Below, one piece after another: positions 26,153 to 34,603 of a stretch of DNA of 64,000 bases. The DNA is from Bacteroidales bacterium (GTDB lineage: Bacteria > Bacteroidota > Bacteroidia > Bacteroidales > Rikenellaceae). The stretch covers positions 391,207 through 455,206 of the forward strand of contig CAJSYJ010000003.1 in assembly GCA_910574205.1 (NCBI GenBank), in the 5' to 3' direction. Numbering within the stretch: position 1 is the first letter of the stretch; every line of letters starts with the position of its first letter. The notes under the pieces were generated by a model that did no database searches, was not told where the DNA came from, and was given only the letters and a program-made list of their open reading frames with translations. The translations under genes were made by a program, and so were the position numbers.

Positions 26153-26658
26153 TGCGCAAAATATTACTGATACTAAGCCTGTTGATCGTCTGCGCCGCGA
26201 GCGCCGACGCACAATACGTAGCACGTTTCAAATCGCGTCTGGCCGAGCGTTCGGCCTCGGGCGCGAGAGTCGACGTAGCCGAAGACGACTCGGCGGCCGA
26301 TGCCGTGCGACAGAGCGACATGCGTTACAGGCCGTTGTCGGTAAAGGGCTATCGCGTGGTCATATTCTTCGACAACGGACAGTACGCCAGCGACAAGGCG
26401 CGCGCCATAAAGAGCTCGTTCGAGCACAAGTATCCCCACGTCAACGCCTATCTGGTCTACGAGAGCCCCTATTTCAAGGTATCGGTCGGCGACTGCCTCT
26501 CTATGGAGGAGGCCGTAATCCTGATGAACGAGATCGGGGGCGACTTCCCCACAGCCTTTCCCAAGAACGAAGAGATATCGCTGACCGAGCTTACTGACGT
26601 AAGAAGCCGCCGCAATACGACTGCCGAGCAGGCCGAGGGGCAGGCTGCCGCAAGGTAA
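26152..26658 (+). CDS. Exported SPOR-domain-like protein
   Basis: 168 residues with a signal peptide (MRKILLILSLLIVCAASADA). Residues about 62-125 (VKGYRVVIFFDNGQYASDKARAIKSSFEHKYP, then YESPYFKVSVGDCLSMEEAVILMNEI) match the Bacteroidetes SPOR pattern of two beta-alpha-beta halves, which bind denuded peptidoglycan. An Arg/Gln tail follows. It is the last gene of the coupled series starting at menG. A SPOR role is inferred from this pattern only. Confidence 0.8.
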   Translation: MRKILLILSLLIVCAASADAQYVARFKSRLAERSASGARVDVAEDDSAADAVRQSDMRYRPLSVKGYRVVIFFDNGQYASDKARAIKSSFEHKYPHVNAYLVYESPYFKVSVGDCLSMEEAVILMNEIGGDFPTAFPKNEEISLTELTDVRSRRNTTAEQAEGQAAAR

Positions 26659-26811
26659 TGCAGCCGGCCGCGCCGCACGCATCTGATCGCATAGTCGCAA
26701 GGCGGCATAACGAATTAGGAATATCCATTCGCCGAAATACCGACATATACCTCCGGACACCCTCTATTCGGAATATTTATACCGCTTTTATGCTGAATTT
26801 GTTTTTGGTTT

Positions 26812-26843
26812 CTTGCTTATTCGCCGCCTAATTTATACATTTG
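26812..26843 (+). promoter_or_regulatory. Promoter of the Cys/Glu-rich lipoprotein
   Basis: CTTG (26812-26815), 20-nt spacer, TACATTTG (26836-26843). The ATG is 39 nt downstream. Confidence 0.75.
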
Positions 26844-26882
26844 CGGCGTTAAGGTTACAATTACTCACTAAACTTTACTGTT

Positions 26883-27164
26883 ATGAAGAAGATTTTTATG
26901 CTGGCCGTTGTATTCGCAGCCGTTTCTATGGTGGCTTGCGGCGGTAACAAGGAGAAGAAGGCTAACGCTGCCGAGGGCGAGGCTGCTCAGACCGAGGTAG
27001 TAGATGAGCAGGCTTGCTGCGGCGAGTGCGAGGGCGCTTGCGAGGCTGAGTGCTGCGAGGCCGAGAAGGAGTGCTGCGGCGAGTGCTGCGAGGCTGAGGC
27101 AGAGGCTGTCGAGGCTGAGGTTGTCGAGGCTGAGGTTGTCGAGGCTGAGGTTGTCGAGGAGTAA
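26883..27164 (+). CDS. Cys/Glu/Ala-rich repeat lipoprotein
   Basis: 93 residues. A lipoprotein signal ends at VSMVAC (Cys20). The mature part carries repeated Cys clusters, with variants of CCGEC, CEGAC, CEAECC and CCGECC (13 Cys in about 35 residues). It ends in three VVEAE-type repeats. The Cys clusters alternate with Glu, so metal binding or redox buffering in the envelope is plausible but not shown. It has its own promoter and terminator and stands alone. The base composition is skewed by the repeats; the antisense frame is a Pro/Gln-rich shadow. Confidence 0.8.
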   Translation: MKKIFMLAVVFAAVSMVACGGNKEKKANAAEGEAAQTEVVDEQACCGECEGACEAECCEAEKECCGECCEAEAEAVEAEVVEAEVVEAEVVEE

Positions 27165-27262
27165 TCCCGGCTGGCTGCAAAGGTTGAAACTCTTTCGGCC
27201 TTAATGCGTCTCGGCATAGCCCGAACAAATCGGGCAATGCTATCGGCTAAACGAAAATGCCG

Positions 27263-27291
27263 GCTTCGATCGTAAGATCGGAGCTTTTTTT
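27263..27291 (+). terminator. Terminator after the Cys-rich lipoprotein
   Basis: GCTTCGATC, loop GTAA, GATCGGAGC (one G-T pair), then seven T. Confidence 0.85.
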
Positions 27292-27578
27292 GTACCCTTA
27301 ACTCTGTGAGCGCGTATGTTTCGACGACCTGACTGCGGCCGTCATGGGAGAGAACCGCGGAGTATTCGACTATGTATATACGCTACCCCCTACCACTCCC
27401 TCGGGGAGGGGATTTGATCGCGCGCATTGCGCGCTCCGGGTGCAGACTGCAATGGGTTTGTGAGAATCCTTCGAAGGAGCTCGGCAAAGTGCATACGCCG
27501 CCCGAATGCTATGCACGCCCCGTCGACCGTTGCATTTGCCCGCCAGCCTTTCATTGCGAAAGTTTTTCGTTTCGATTC

Positions 27579-27609
27579 GTTGCCGAAACGAAATTTTTAC
27601 ATACCTTTG
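27579..27609 (+). promoter_or_regulatory. Promoter of the HAD phosphatase
   Basis: GTTG (27579-27582), 19-nt spacer, TACCTTTG (27602-27609); ATG 39 nt downstream. Confidence 0.7.
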
Positions 27610-27647
27610 CAACATAAGTTCACGAAACTGCAAAACCTCGAAACATT

Positions 27648-28511
27648 ATGTCACAATTCAACCGATTCCGCTCGATATACACGGCCGACGAGCTGCGCGA
27701 GCGTCTGCGCCGCATACGCCACGTCGCACTCGACATGGACGGCACGATCTATATGGGCATGTCGCTCTTCTCATGCACAAAGCCCTTTCTGTCGGGATTG
27801 AAGGAGCTGGGCATCAGCTATTCGTTCCTCACGAACAACCCCTCGAAATCGATCGACGACTACCTGCACAAGCTCTCGAAGCTGGGCATCGAAGCCACGC
27901 GCGAGGAGATGTACACCACGGCGCTGGCCACGATCGACTACATCAAGACCAACCTGCCGCAGGCACGCCGTCTGTTCCTCTTGGGCACGCCGTCGATGAT
28001 CTCTGAGTTCGAAAAGGCGGGCTTCGTCTCGACCGGCGACGACCCCGACGATGTACCCGACGCAATCGTAGCGGCTTTCGATATGACACTCTCCTACGAC
28101 CGTCTCTGCCGCGCAGCATGGTGGATTTCGCAGGGTGTGCCCTACATAGCCACCAACCCCGACCGCGTATGTCCCACCGACCAGCGCGTCGTACTGGTCG
28201 ACTGCGGCTCGATATGCAAATGTCTCGAACACGCCACGGGACGCCGCCCCGATATAACGCTCGGCAAGCCCGACCCCAACATGCTCTCGGGCATACTCAA
28301 CCGTTACGGCCTGCAACCCGACCAGATAGCCATGGTCGGCGACCGCATCTACACTGACATCGAAATGGCGCACAACGCTGCGGCCATGGGTGTTCTCGTG
28401 CTCTCGGGCGAGACGACGCTCGACGTAGCCGATAAGGCCGACAAGCAGCCCCATATAATCTGCGACGACATCGGCGTGCTGGGCGAGCTGATCGCCGAGG
28501 CGCATTCGTAA
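27648..28511 (+). CDS. HAD-IIA family phosphatase (NagD-like)
   Basis: 287 residues with all HAD motifs. Motif I is ALDMDGTIYMG (Asp29, Asp31), motif II FLTNNPSKS (the Thr/Ser), motif III Lys207 in LGKPDPNML, and motif IV MVGDRIYTDIEMA. The central insert is the C2 cap of HAD-IIA (NagD, PGP, AraL) enzymes, which dephosphorylate sugar phosphates or nucleotides. The substrate is not readable. It has its own promoter and is followed by a gap with a terminator-like hairpin. Confidence 0.93.
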   Translation: MSQFNRFRSIYTADELRERLRRIRHVALDMDGTIYMGMSLFSCTKPFLSGLKELGISYSFLTNNPSKSIDDYLHKLSKLGIEATREEMYTTALATIDYIKTNLPQARRLFLLGTPSMISEFEKAGFVSTGDDPDDVPDAIVAAFDMTLSYDRLCRAAWWISQGVPYIATNPDRVCPTDQRVVLVDCGSICKCLEHATGRRPDITLGKPDPNMLSGILNRYGLQPDQIAMVGDRIYTDIEMAHNAAAMGVLVLSGETTLDVADKADKQPHIICDDIGVLGELIAEAHS

Positions 28512-28735
28512 TAACGAAGCGGCTCCGCCGCACAGCCCGGGCGCACGATACGGCGGCCGGACAAAGACGACGAGCCGGCATCCAGATCCCTCCGCCACGG
28601 TGTGATCAGAGCGCCGGACGATCGAATGTCGGGCGCTCCGCAGGCCGCAGAGCCGCACGGAGCGCAACGGCCTAACGGGCAGCCGGGCGGAGATGAGACT
28701 GTAACCGTTTCGTAATATTCGCCCCTTACATATTG

Positions 28736-28766
28736 CAGTCCGGTCGAAAGATCGGACTGTTTTTTG
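28736..28766 (+). terminator. Terminator upstream of the cation antiporter
   Basis: CAGTCCGGTC, loop GAAA, GATCGGACTG (one G-T pair), then six T. It most likely ends transcripts from the HAD gene. Confidence 0.85.
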
Positions 28767-28777
28767 TATCGTTTTCA

Positions 28778-28785
28778 TATATTTG
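28778..28785 (+). promoter_or_regulatory. -7 box upstream of the cation antiporter
   Basis: TATATTTG, 74 nt before the ATG. No clear -33 partner. Confidence 0.5.
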
Positions 28786-28859
28786 CACCGCACCTTCGGC
28801 GCACAGCCGCACAGCGGCATGCGGCCTCGGAGGGCGACGAAACATTATCTCACTGAATC

Positions 28860-29822
28860 ATGGATCATTACATCTTTCTGGCCATAGGGCTCGCCGTTAT
28901 CGTCATCGGCGCCATGCTGCTGACCGACGGCGCGGTGGCTCTGGCCGAGCGTCTGGGCATGCCCGAATTTATCGTGGGACTTACGGTGGTGGCCGTCGGC
29001 ACGTCGATGCCCGAGCTGTCGGTCAGCGTCATGTCGGCTGTCAAGGGCAACAGCGACATGGCCATAGGCAATGTCGTCGGCTCCAACATATTCAACATCT
29101 ACGTCATACTCGGCCTATGCGCCATGCTCTCGCCGATCGTATTCTCGCAGACCAACATACGCCGCGACATCCCGCTGTGCATCTTCGCCTCGCTGATGCT
29201 GGGCATGTTCACGCTGGGCGGCGAGGTGCACCCCGACTGGGACAACCGCATAACGCGCCTCGAAGGCGCCATAATGCTCGCGACATACATCTCGATGATA
29301 TGGGTCGCGCTGCGGGCCGAGAAGCGCCGGCGCGCCGAGTCGGACTACCTCGCCGTCACGACCGACAAGCCCATGCCCGTGTGGAGGCTCTCGGCATACA
29401 TCGTCGTCGGACTGGCGGCGCTGATCTTCGGCGGCGACATGTGCGTCGACAACGCCTCGCAGATCGCACGCCGCCTCGGCGTCAGCGAGTCGGTCATCGC
29501 CATAACGCTCGTAGCCGGCGGCACGTCGCTGCCCGAGCTGGCATCGAGCATCGCAGCCGTGCTCAAACGGCGCCCGTCGCTTGCGCTGGGCAACGTGCTC
29601 GGCTCAAACATAGCCAACATACTGCTGATTCTCGGCACCAGCTCCGTCATCACGCCCCTCGATCTGAAAGGCGTCGCGCTGAGCGACGTATGGCTCTCCA
29701 TACTCGGCTCGTTCCTGCTGCTGGCCTCGGCCGTATGGATCGGCCGCAACCGCCTCACGCGCGTCGAGGGCGGGGTATTCGTCGCCATTTACGTCGCCTA
29801 TATCGCAACTCTTTTGAGTTAA
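28860..29822 (+). CDS. CaCA-family calcium/sodium antiporter (YrbG-like)
   Basis: 320 residues made of two homologous five-TM halves. The two alpha repeats are VAVGTSMPELSVSV with GNVVGSNIFNI (residues about 40-80) and VAGGTSLPELASSI with GNVLGSNIANI (about 215-255). These Glu/Ser/Asn motifs form the ion site of Ca2+/Na+ (or H+) exchangers. It resembles YrbG more than eukaryotic NCX because the central loop is short. The ion pair cannot be decided. The zinc peptidase gene follows after 75 nt. Confidence 0.94.
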   Translation: MDHYIFLAIGLAVIVIGAMLLTDGAVALAERLGMPEFIVGLTVVAVGTSMPELSVSVMSAVKGNSDMAIGNVVGSNIFNIYVILGLCAMLSPIVFSQTNIRRDIPLCIFASLMLGMFTLGGEVHPDWDNRITRLEGAIMLATYISMIWVALRAEKRRRAESDYLAVTTDKPMPVWRLSAYIVVGLAALIFGGDMCVDNASQIARRLGVSESVIAITLVAGGTSLPELASSIAAVLKRRPSLALGNVLGSNIANILLILGTSSVITPLDLKGVALSDVWLSILGSFLLLASAVWIGRNRLTRVEGGVFVAIYVAYIATLLS

Positions 29823-29897
29823 GGCGGTTTTGTCGGAATAATTTCGTATCTTCGCCGCAAATTCGCCGCTTCGGCGGCCGACAGACAATTACGACTT

Positions 29898-30662
29898 ATG
29901 TTGCATACGTTACAGATTTACGTCGACCGGGTGTCGCAGGGTGCGGCGGACGGATCGGTATTCTCGAATATATCCACCTCTGGCTCGATGATTCTCATGA
30001 TCCTCATCGCCGTAGTCGGATACATCGTGCAGGCGCGCCTGCAAAGCGTATTCTCGAAATACTCCGAGGTATCCTCGCCGGGCGGCATGACCGGAGCAGA
30101 GCTGGCCGAGAAGATGCTGCGCGACAACGGCATCGACAACGTGCGCGTGACGCATGTCAAGGGACATCTTACCGACCACTTCGATCCCCGCACGTTGACC
30201 GTCAACCTCAGCGACAGCGTATACTCCTCGCGCAGCGTGGCGGCAGCGGCCGTCGCCTGCCACGAGTGCGGCCACGCCATACAGCACGCCACGGGCTACG
30301 CACCGCTTACCCTGCGCTCGCAGCTGGTGCCGATCGTCAGCTTCTCGTCGCAGATCGCCACGTGGGTCATACTGGCCGGCATAGCTCTGCTGGCCGCAAC
30401 CGACAACGCCATACTATGCTGGATCGGCATAGGCCTCGTCGCGATGTCGGCGCTCTTCTCGATCGTAACGCTGCCCGTCGAGTACAACGCCTCGGAGCGG
30501 GCGCTGGCATGGCTCTCGTCGAGCGGCACACTGCGCGGCGAGCAGCTCGACTCGGCACGCACGGCACTGCGCTGGGCTGCACGCACCTATCTGGTGGCGG
30601 CACTGAGCGCCATAGCCACCATATTATATTACATCTCGATCATATCCTCTCGCAGGGACTAA
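29898..30662 (+). CDS. Membrane zinc metallopeptidase, YugP type
   Basis: 254 residues. The zinc site is ACHECGHAIQHA (His122, Glu123, His126) after an N-terminal TM segment (about 28-45). Two more TM segments lie around 150-200. The pattern matches the YugP/neutral zinc metallopeptidase family, of unknown substrate. The start at 29898 follows a TATCTTCG box at 29847. The next gene starts 4 nt after its stop. Confidence 0.9.
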   Translation: MLHTLQIYVDRVSQGAADGSVFSNISTSGSMILMILIAVVGYIVQARLQSVFSKYSEVSSPGGMTGAELAEKMLRDNGIDNVRVTHVKGHLTDHFDPRTLTVNLSDSVYSSRSVAAAAVACHECGHAIQHATGYAPLTLRSQLVPIVSFSSQIATWVILAGIALLAATDNAILCWIGIGLVAMSALFSIVTLPVEYNASERALAWLSSSGTLRGEQLDSARTALRWAARTYLVAALSAIATILYYISIISSRRD

Positions 30663-30666
30663 ACGG

Positions 30667-32325
30667 ATGAAAGGCAGAAAAAACTCCTCGATAAGGAGCT
30701 ATCTGACGATCGTAACGGCCGCGGCAGGCATCGTCGCCACGGCACTCATCCCGCCGTGCGACGTTCTCGGCATACGGCTGCACCGCACCGTCGTACTGCC
30801 CGGCCTGATACGCTTCGAGAGCGACGAGGCTGAGAGCATCGTCGAGTACGAGGCCGACATCGAGCGTCTCGAAGAGCAGCTCGCGGCAATCGAGGTCGAG
30901 GAGCCCACCGTGCCGCAGCCTGCGGCCGACACCCTCGCACAGGAGCCGCCCGTGCAGACGAGGTTCGAGATGCTTTTCGAGACGCCTGTCGGACGTGGGC
31001 GCATAGCCTCCGTCGACGAGATCGAGGAGGGCATAGCCGAAGACTTCGTTCCGATCGAGGATTTCGACACGCTGCCACGCACGCGGTTCGAGGAATTCAT
31101 CGACCGCATGGTCGACGGACAACCCGTGCGCATAGCCTTCATGGGCGACTCGTTCATCGAGGGCGACATCCTGACGGCCGATCTGCGCGACGGCTTGCAA
31201 CGCCTCTTCGGCGGCTGCGGCGTAGGCTTCGTGCCGTGCGACATACCCTTCGCCACATCCCGCAAGACGGTCAAACGCCGCTCGGCGGGGTGGGACTCTT
31301 ACAGCATCATGAAGCCCAAGGCGGCGCCCGGCGAGCTGCGCGACCTGTTCTTCGTCTCGGGCTATATCTCGCACGGCGGCCCAGGCGCCGATACCCGGTG
31401 GCAGACCGCCACGGCCTATCCCACTCTCGACAGCTGCACGACAGCGCGCATACTGCTCATCAGCCGCGAGCGGAGCAGCATCGAGGTCACGCTCGACGAC
31501 ACGCTCAGCCGCCGCTTCGACATGACGGGCGACAAGGCGCTGCGCGAGATACGCATCGACCACCCCTACCGCTCTGTGCGCATGAAGATCATCGACGGCC
31601 ATGCCGTATGCTACGGCATAACCATGGAGTCGCCCGACGGGGTAAGGCTCGACAACTTCTCGGTGCGCAGCAACAACGGCCACGCCATATTCGGCACCAG
31701 CCCGGTAATCAACCGCGAGGTCGACGCCGTGCTGGGCGGCTACGATCTGGTCGTGCTGCAATACGGCCTCAACATCATGCAGCCCTCGCAGCGCAACTAT
31801 ACCCGCTACCGCGACCAACTGCGCGACATGATAGCCTATGCCCGGCGCTGCTTCCCGCGCGCCGCCGTACTGGTCATGGGCGTCAGCGACCGCTGCGTCA
31901 AGAATGCCCAGAGCGGAGCATACGAGACCGTCGCCTCGGCCGAGGCGCTGACGGCATACCAGCGCGCCGCCGCCGACAGCTGCCGCGTCGCATTCTGGGA
32001 CACGCGGCGCGCCATGCAGCGCTACGGCGGCATGAAAGGCTTCGTCTCGCGACGCTGGGCAGGCGGCGACTACACCCATATCAACTACGCCGGAGGCCGT
32101 GCCGTGGCACAGGCGCTGCTCGATGCCATAAGGGTGCAGGCGGCTGCGGCGCGGCAAGAGCTCGACATACGGCAGGCCGACGAGATGCAGCGCATGCGCA
32201 TCATCGCCGAGCGGTACCACCGCCGCGACAGCATCGCCCGGGCCAAAGTAGAGGTCATAAGCAATATGGTCGATACAATCTTCGACCGCGCGGCCGAACC
32301 CATTACCGAAACCCGGCAAATGTAA
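30667..32325 (+). CDS. SGNH/GDSL-like hydrolase with N-terminal TM segment
   Basis: 552 residues. One TM segment lies near residues 15-35, followed by an acidic linker (Glu/Pro-rich, about 45-130). An SGNH hydrolase domain comes next: MGDSFIEGD (block I, about 160), RSNNGHAIFG and LQYGLNIMQPS (middle blocks) and GGDYTHINYAGG (block V, Asp and His, about 465). A charged tail follows. Position directly before an MBOAT gene suggests the pair acts in O-acetylation or deacetylation of a periplasmic polymer, as in AlgJ/AlgX-AlgI. That link is inferred. It starts 4 nt after the zinc peptidase. Confidence 0.85.
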   Translation: MKGRKNSSIRSYLTIVTAAAGIVATALIPPCDVLGIRLHRTVVLPGLIRFESDEAESIVEYEADIERLEEQLAAIEVEEPTVPQPAADTLAQEPPVQTRFEMLFETPVGRGRIASVDEIEEGIAEDFVPIEDFDTLPRTRFEEFIDRMVDGQPVRIAFMGDSFIEGDILTADLRDGLQRLFGGCGVGFVPCDIPFATSRKTVKRRSAGWDSYSIMKPKAAPGELRDLFFVSGYISHGGPGADTRWQTATAYPTLDSCTTARILLISRERSSIEVTLDDTLSRRFDMTGDKALREIRIDHPYRSVRMKIIDGHAVCYGITMESPDGVRLDNFSVRSNNGHAIFGTSPVINREVDAVLGGYDLVVLQYGLNIMQPSQRNYTRYRDQLRDMIAYARRCFPRAAVLVMGVSDRCVKNAQSGAYETVASAEALTAYQRAAADSCRVAFWDTRRAMQRYGGMKGFVSRRWAGGDYTHINYAGGRAVAQALLDAIRVQAAAARQELDIRQADEMQRMRIIAERYHRRDSIARAKVEVISNMVDTIFDRAAEPITETRQM

Positions 32326-32331
32326 GTCATC

Positions 32332-33864
32332 ATGGAGTATCCGATATTGGCCGACAACCTGCCACAGTGCATCCGACAGTTGCTGCTCTACGATGCCGGC
32401 GACCCGATAACGCTCGCCGGAGGCTTTTTCCTTATGGCGTTCGTAGTCTTCATGACCGGTTACACGGTCATTAAGAACTTCGCGCGCCTGCGCCCCCTCT
32501 ACGTCCTGCTCTTCTCGCTCTACTTCTACTACAAGCTCAGCGGAGTGTGGCTGCTGCTGCTCGCGGGTGTGGCGCTCTCGGACTTCATCATAGGCCGCTG
32601 CGTGGCACGTTCGAAGCGGCACGGCCGGCGCGGCAGGGGCTGGGTGGCGCTGACGGTCATCATCGACGTGGCTATTCTGGCATGGTTCAAGTCGGCGGGA
32701 TTATTCGCCGAGCTTATCGACGGACTCTACGGCGAGGGCACGCTCGATCTGGGCAAGGTAGCGGCACCTGCCGGCGTCTCGTTCTTCGTATTCCAGTCCA
32801 TATCGTATGTCATAGATATATACCGCGGCCGCATCGAACCACTGTCACGACCGACCGAGTATCTGTTCCTGCTGTCGTTCTTCCCCAAGATGTTCCTCGG
32901 ACCGCTGGTCGACAACGCCGACTTCATATCGCAGATCCGCGCGCCGCGTCTCTATATATCGAAGCAGGATGTCGGACGCGCGGCGCGTCTTATCGCCGGC
33001 GGACTGATAAAATACGCCGTCATAGCCAAGTGCCTCGGCGTGATGCTGGTGCACCCGGCATTCGCTGGCGAGATGGGCGGCGGCGGCTTCGTGGCGCTTA
33101 TGGCCGTATACGGCTTCACGATGCAGATATACTGCGACTTCTCGGGATATACCGACCTGGCTCTGGGCGTAGCTCTGCTAATGGGATTCCGCCTGCCGCA
33201 GAACTTCGCGGCGCCATACCACTCGGCTACAATTACCGAGTTCTGGCGCAGGTGGCATATTTCGCTCTCGACGTGGCTCCGAAACTACCTCTACATATCG
33301 CTCGGCGGCAACCGCCGCGGACGTATCCGCACATACATCAATCTGATACTTACCATGTTTCTGGGCGGACTGTGGCACGGCGTCGGCATGACATTCGTCG
33401 TGTGGGGACTGCTGCACGGCATAATGCTCGCGCTGCACAAGATATGGCTCGCCGTCATCCCCGGCGCCCAGACAGTCGGATACCGCATGCCGCTCTGGCG
33501 CCGCATACCGGGTGTGGTGCTGACATTCCATATAGTCGCTCTGGGGTGGCTCTTCTTCACGGCCGGCGACCTTTCGCAGGCGATGGGCATGCTCGAAAGC
33601 ATCTTCCGCGATACCGACATCTCGCAGATAATGCCCACCCTCGAATCCGCCCCTGCGGCATTCGCGCTCATGGCCGTCGGCTATGCGATGCACGCCCTGC
33701 CCGCCTCGGTCGACCGAGACATCGAACGCGGCATCATCCGCGGCGGGTTCATCGTACAGGCAGCCATCGTCGTTGCGGCGGCGTGGTGCGCGATGCAGTG
33801 CTCGGCGATGCTCGCGGCATCCGACATGGCAGGCGGCGGGCTGCCTATCTACGCAAACTTCTGA
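32332..33864 (+). CDS. MBOAT family O-acyltransferase (AlgI/DltB-like)
   Basis: 510 residues, about 11 TM segments. Landmarks are SVSFFVFQSISYVIDIYRG-type sequence (here PAGVSFFVFQSISYVID, near residue 150), YCDFSGYTDLALGVALLMG (about 265-285) and the catalytic-His region GGLWHGVGMTFVVWGLLHG (about 345-363). MBOAT proteins pass an acyl group across the membrane to alginate, teichoic acid or peptidoglycan. The partner SGNH protein upstream (6-nt gap) fits an alginate-type acetylation pair; the polymer is unknown. The PAP2 gene starts 4 nt after its stop. Confidence 0.92.
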   Translation: MEYPILADNLPQCIRQLLLYDAGDPITLAGGFFLMAFVVFMTGYTVIKNFARLRPLYVLLFSLYFYYKLSGVWLLLLAGVALSDFIIGRCVARSKRHGRRGRGWVALTVIIDVAILAWFKSAGLFAELIDGLYGEGTLDLGKVAAPAGVSFFVFQSISYVIDIYRGRIEPLSRPTEYLFLLSFFPKMFLGPLVDNADFISQIRAPRLYISKQDVGRAARLIAGGLIKYAVIAKCLGVMLVHPAFAGEMGGGGFVALMAVYGFTMQIYCDFSGYTDLALGVALLMGFRLPQNFAAPYHSATITEFWRRWHISLSTWLRNYLYISLGGNRRGRIRTYINLILTMFLGGLWHGVGMTFVVWGLLHGIMLALHKIWLAVIPGAQTVGYRMPLWRRIPGVVLTFHIVALGWLFFTAGDLSQAMGMLESIFRDTDISQIMPTLESAPAAFALMAVGYAMHALPASVDRDIERGIIRGGFIVQAAIVVAAAWCAMQCSAMLAASDMAGGGLPIYANF

Positions 33865-33868
33865 TGTT

Positions 33869-34453
33869 ATGACCACTTGGGACTGGGGAATATTCAAGGC
33901 TCTCAACTTCGACGGCGGCACGGCTACGGACGCCGCAATGGAGGCCGTGTCGGGTATCGTGATGTGGATACCGCTCTATCTGCTGATACTGTGGCTGGTG
34001 TGGCGCCGCGGCGGGTGGCGCGCGCTGGTGCTCTTCGCCGTGCTCGTCGCAGCCGCAATGGGCATGGCCGACATGATAGCCGGCATATTCAAACATTCGG
34101 GGCCCCTGAAAGATTTGTGGCCGTCGTTCGAGGCACGCCCGCGGCCGATGTTTACCGAGGCTCTCGGAGCGATACATGCGCCCTCGCTCGACCACGGCGC
34201 ATACGGCACCGTCTCGTCGCACGCCGCAACGGTCGCTGCGCTGTCCTTAATGTCGATCGGCGCCATACGGCGCCGCACGTTCACATGGGGGATGATAGCC
34301 GTATGGCTGCTGATATGCTACTCGCGCATCTATCTGGCCTGCCATTTCCCGGCCGATCTGCTGTTGGGCAGCGCGGTCGGACTCGCCGCCGGAGGGTTTT
34401 GCGCATGGATCTACGGGCGGATCTGCAAGAGGATCCCGCACGGGGAAGAATAA
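33869..34453 (+). CDS. PAP2 family phosphatase
   Basis: 194 residues, about five TM segments. PAP2 motifs: KDLWPSFEARPRP (KX6RP-like, about residues 77-89), YGTVSSHAATVAALS (PSGH-type motif with SSHA), and YSRIYLACHFPADLLLGS (SRXXXXXHXXXD, about 151-166). These enzymes dephosphorylate membrane lipids such as undecaprenyl pyrophosphate or phosphatidate. The start at 33869 gives MTTWDWGIFKALN, a normal N-terminus; the frame is open further upstream but within the MBOAT gene. It is coupled to MBOAT and SGNH, so an envelope role is likely. Confidence 0.9.
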   Translation: MTTWDWGIFKALNFDGGTATDAAMEAVSGIVMWIPLYLLILWLVWRRGGWRALVLFAVLVAAAMGMADMIAGIFKHSGPLKDLWPSFEARPRPMFTEALGAIHAPSLDHGAYGTVSSHAATVAALSLMSIGAIRRRTFTWGMIAVWLLICYSRIYLACHFPADLLLGSAVGLAAGGFCAWIYGRICKRIPHGEE

Positions 34454-34503
34454 GCGCACCGGCGGGGGCGTAGTTTTTCAATTTTTTCGTATCGTCGACC
34501 GCG

Positions 34504-34570
34504 ACGAATATTCCGCCGCTGGGCAAATTGCAAGTAAACTTGCATTTGCACTTACTTATTAGTATCTTTG
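34504..34570 (+). promoter_or_regulatory. Promoter cassette before lysS (third copy of the CRISPR leader unit)
   Basis: Same architecture as at 21941 and 22014: CGAATATTCC start, perfect GCAAGTAAACTTGC palindrome (34530-34543) over the CTTG -33 box, 20-nt spacer, TATCTTTG -7 box (34563-34570). The lysS ATG is 33 nt downstream. Confidence 0.75.
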
Positions 34571-34603
34571 CAGCAACTAATAATAGTTTAACACGAACAT
34601 ACT

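Larger units (their letters stand above)
27165..27647. other. Gap between the Cys-rich lipoprotein and the HAD phosphatase
   Basis: It holds a terminator (27263-27291) and a promoter (27579-27609). Between them lies GC-rich sequence with short palindromes (for example GCGCGC around 27420) and no gene I can support. Frames at 27370-27633 and 27427-27801 look like noise. Confidence 0.6.
28512..28859. other. Gap between the HAD phosphatase and the cation antiporter
   Basis: It is GC-rich. It contains a hairpin at 28609-28638 (GAGCGCC with GGGCGCTC, one mismatch, no T-run), a strong terminator at 28736-28766 and a -7 box at 28778-28785. No gene is seen. Confidence 0.6.

Noticed and set aside
26962..27237. 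Pro/Gln/Arg-rich minus frame opposite the Cys-rich lipoprotein
   Set aside because: Its repeats are the complement of the lipoprotein's repeats; no start signals.
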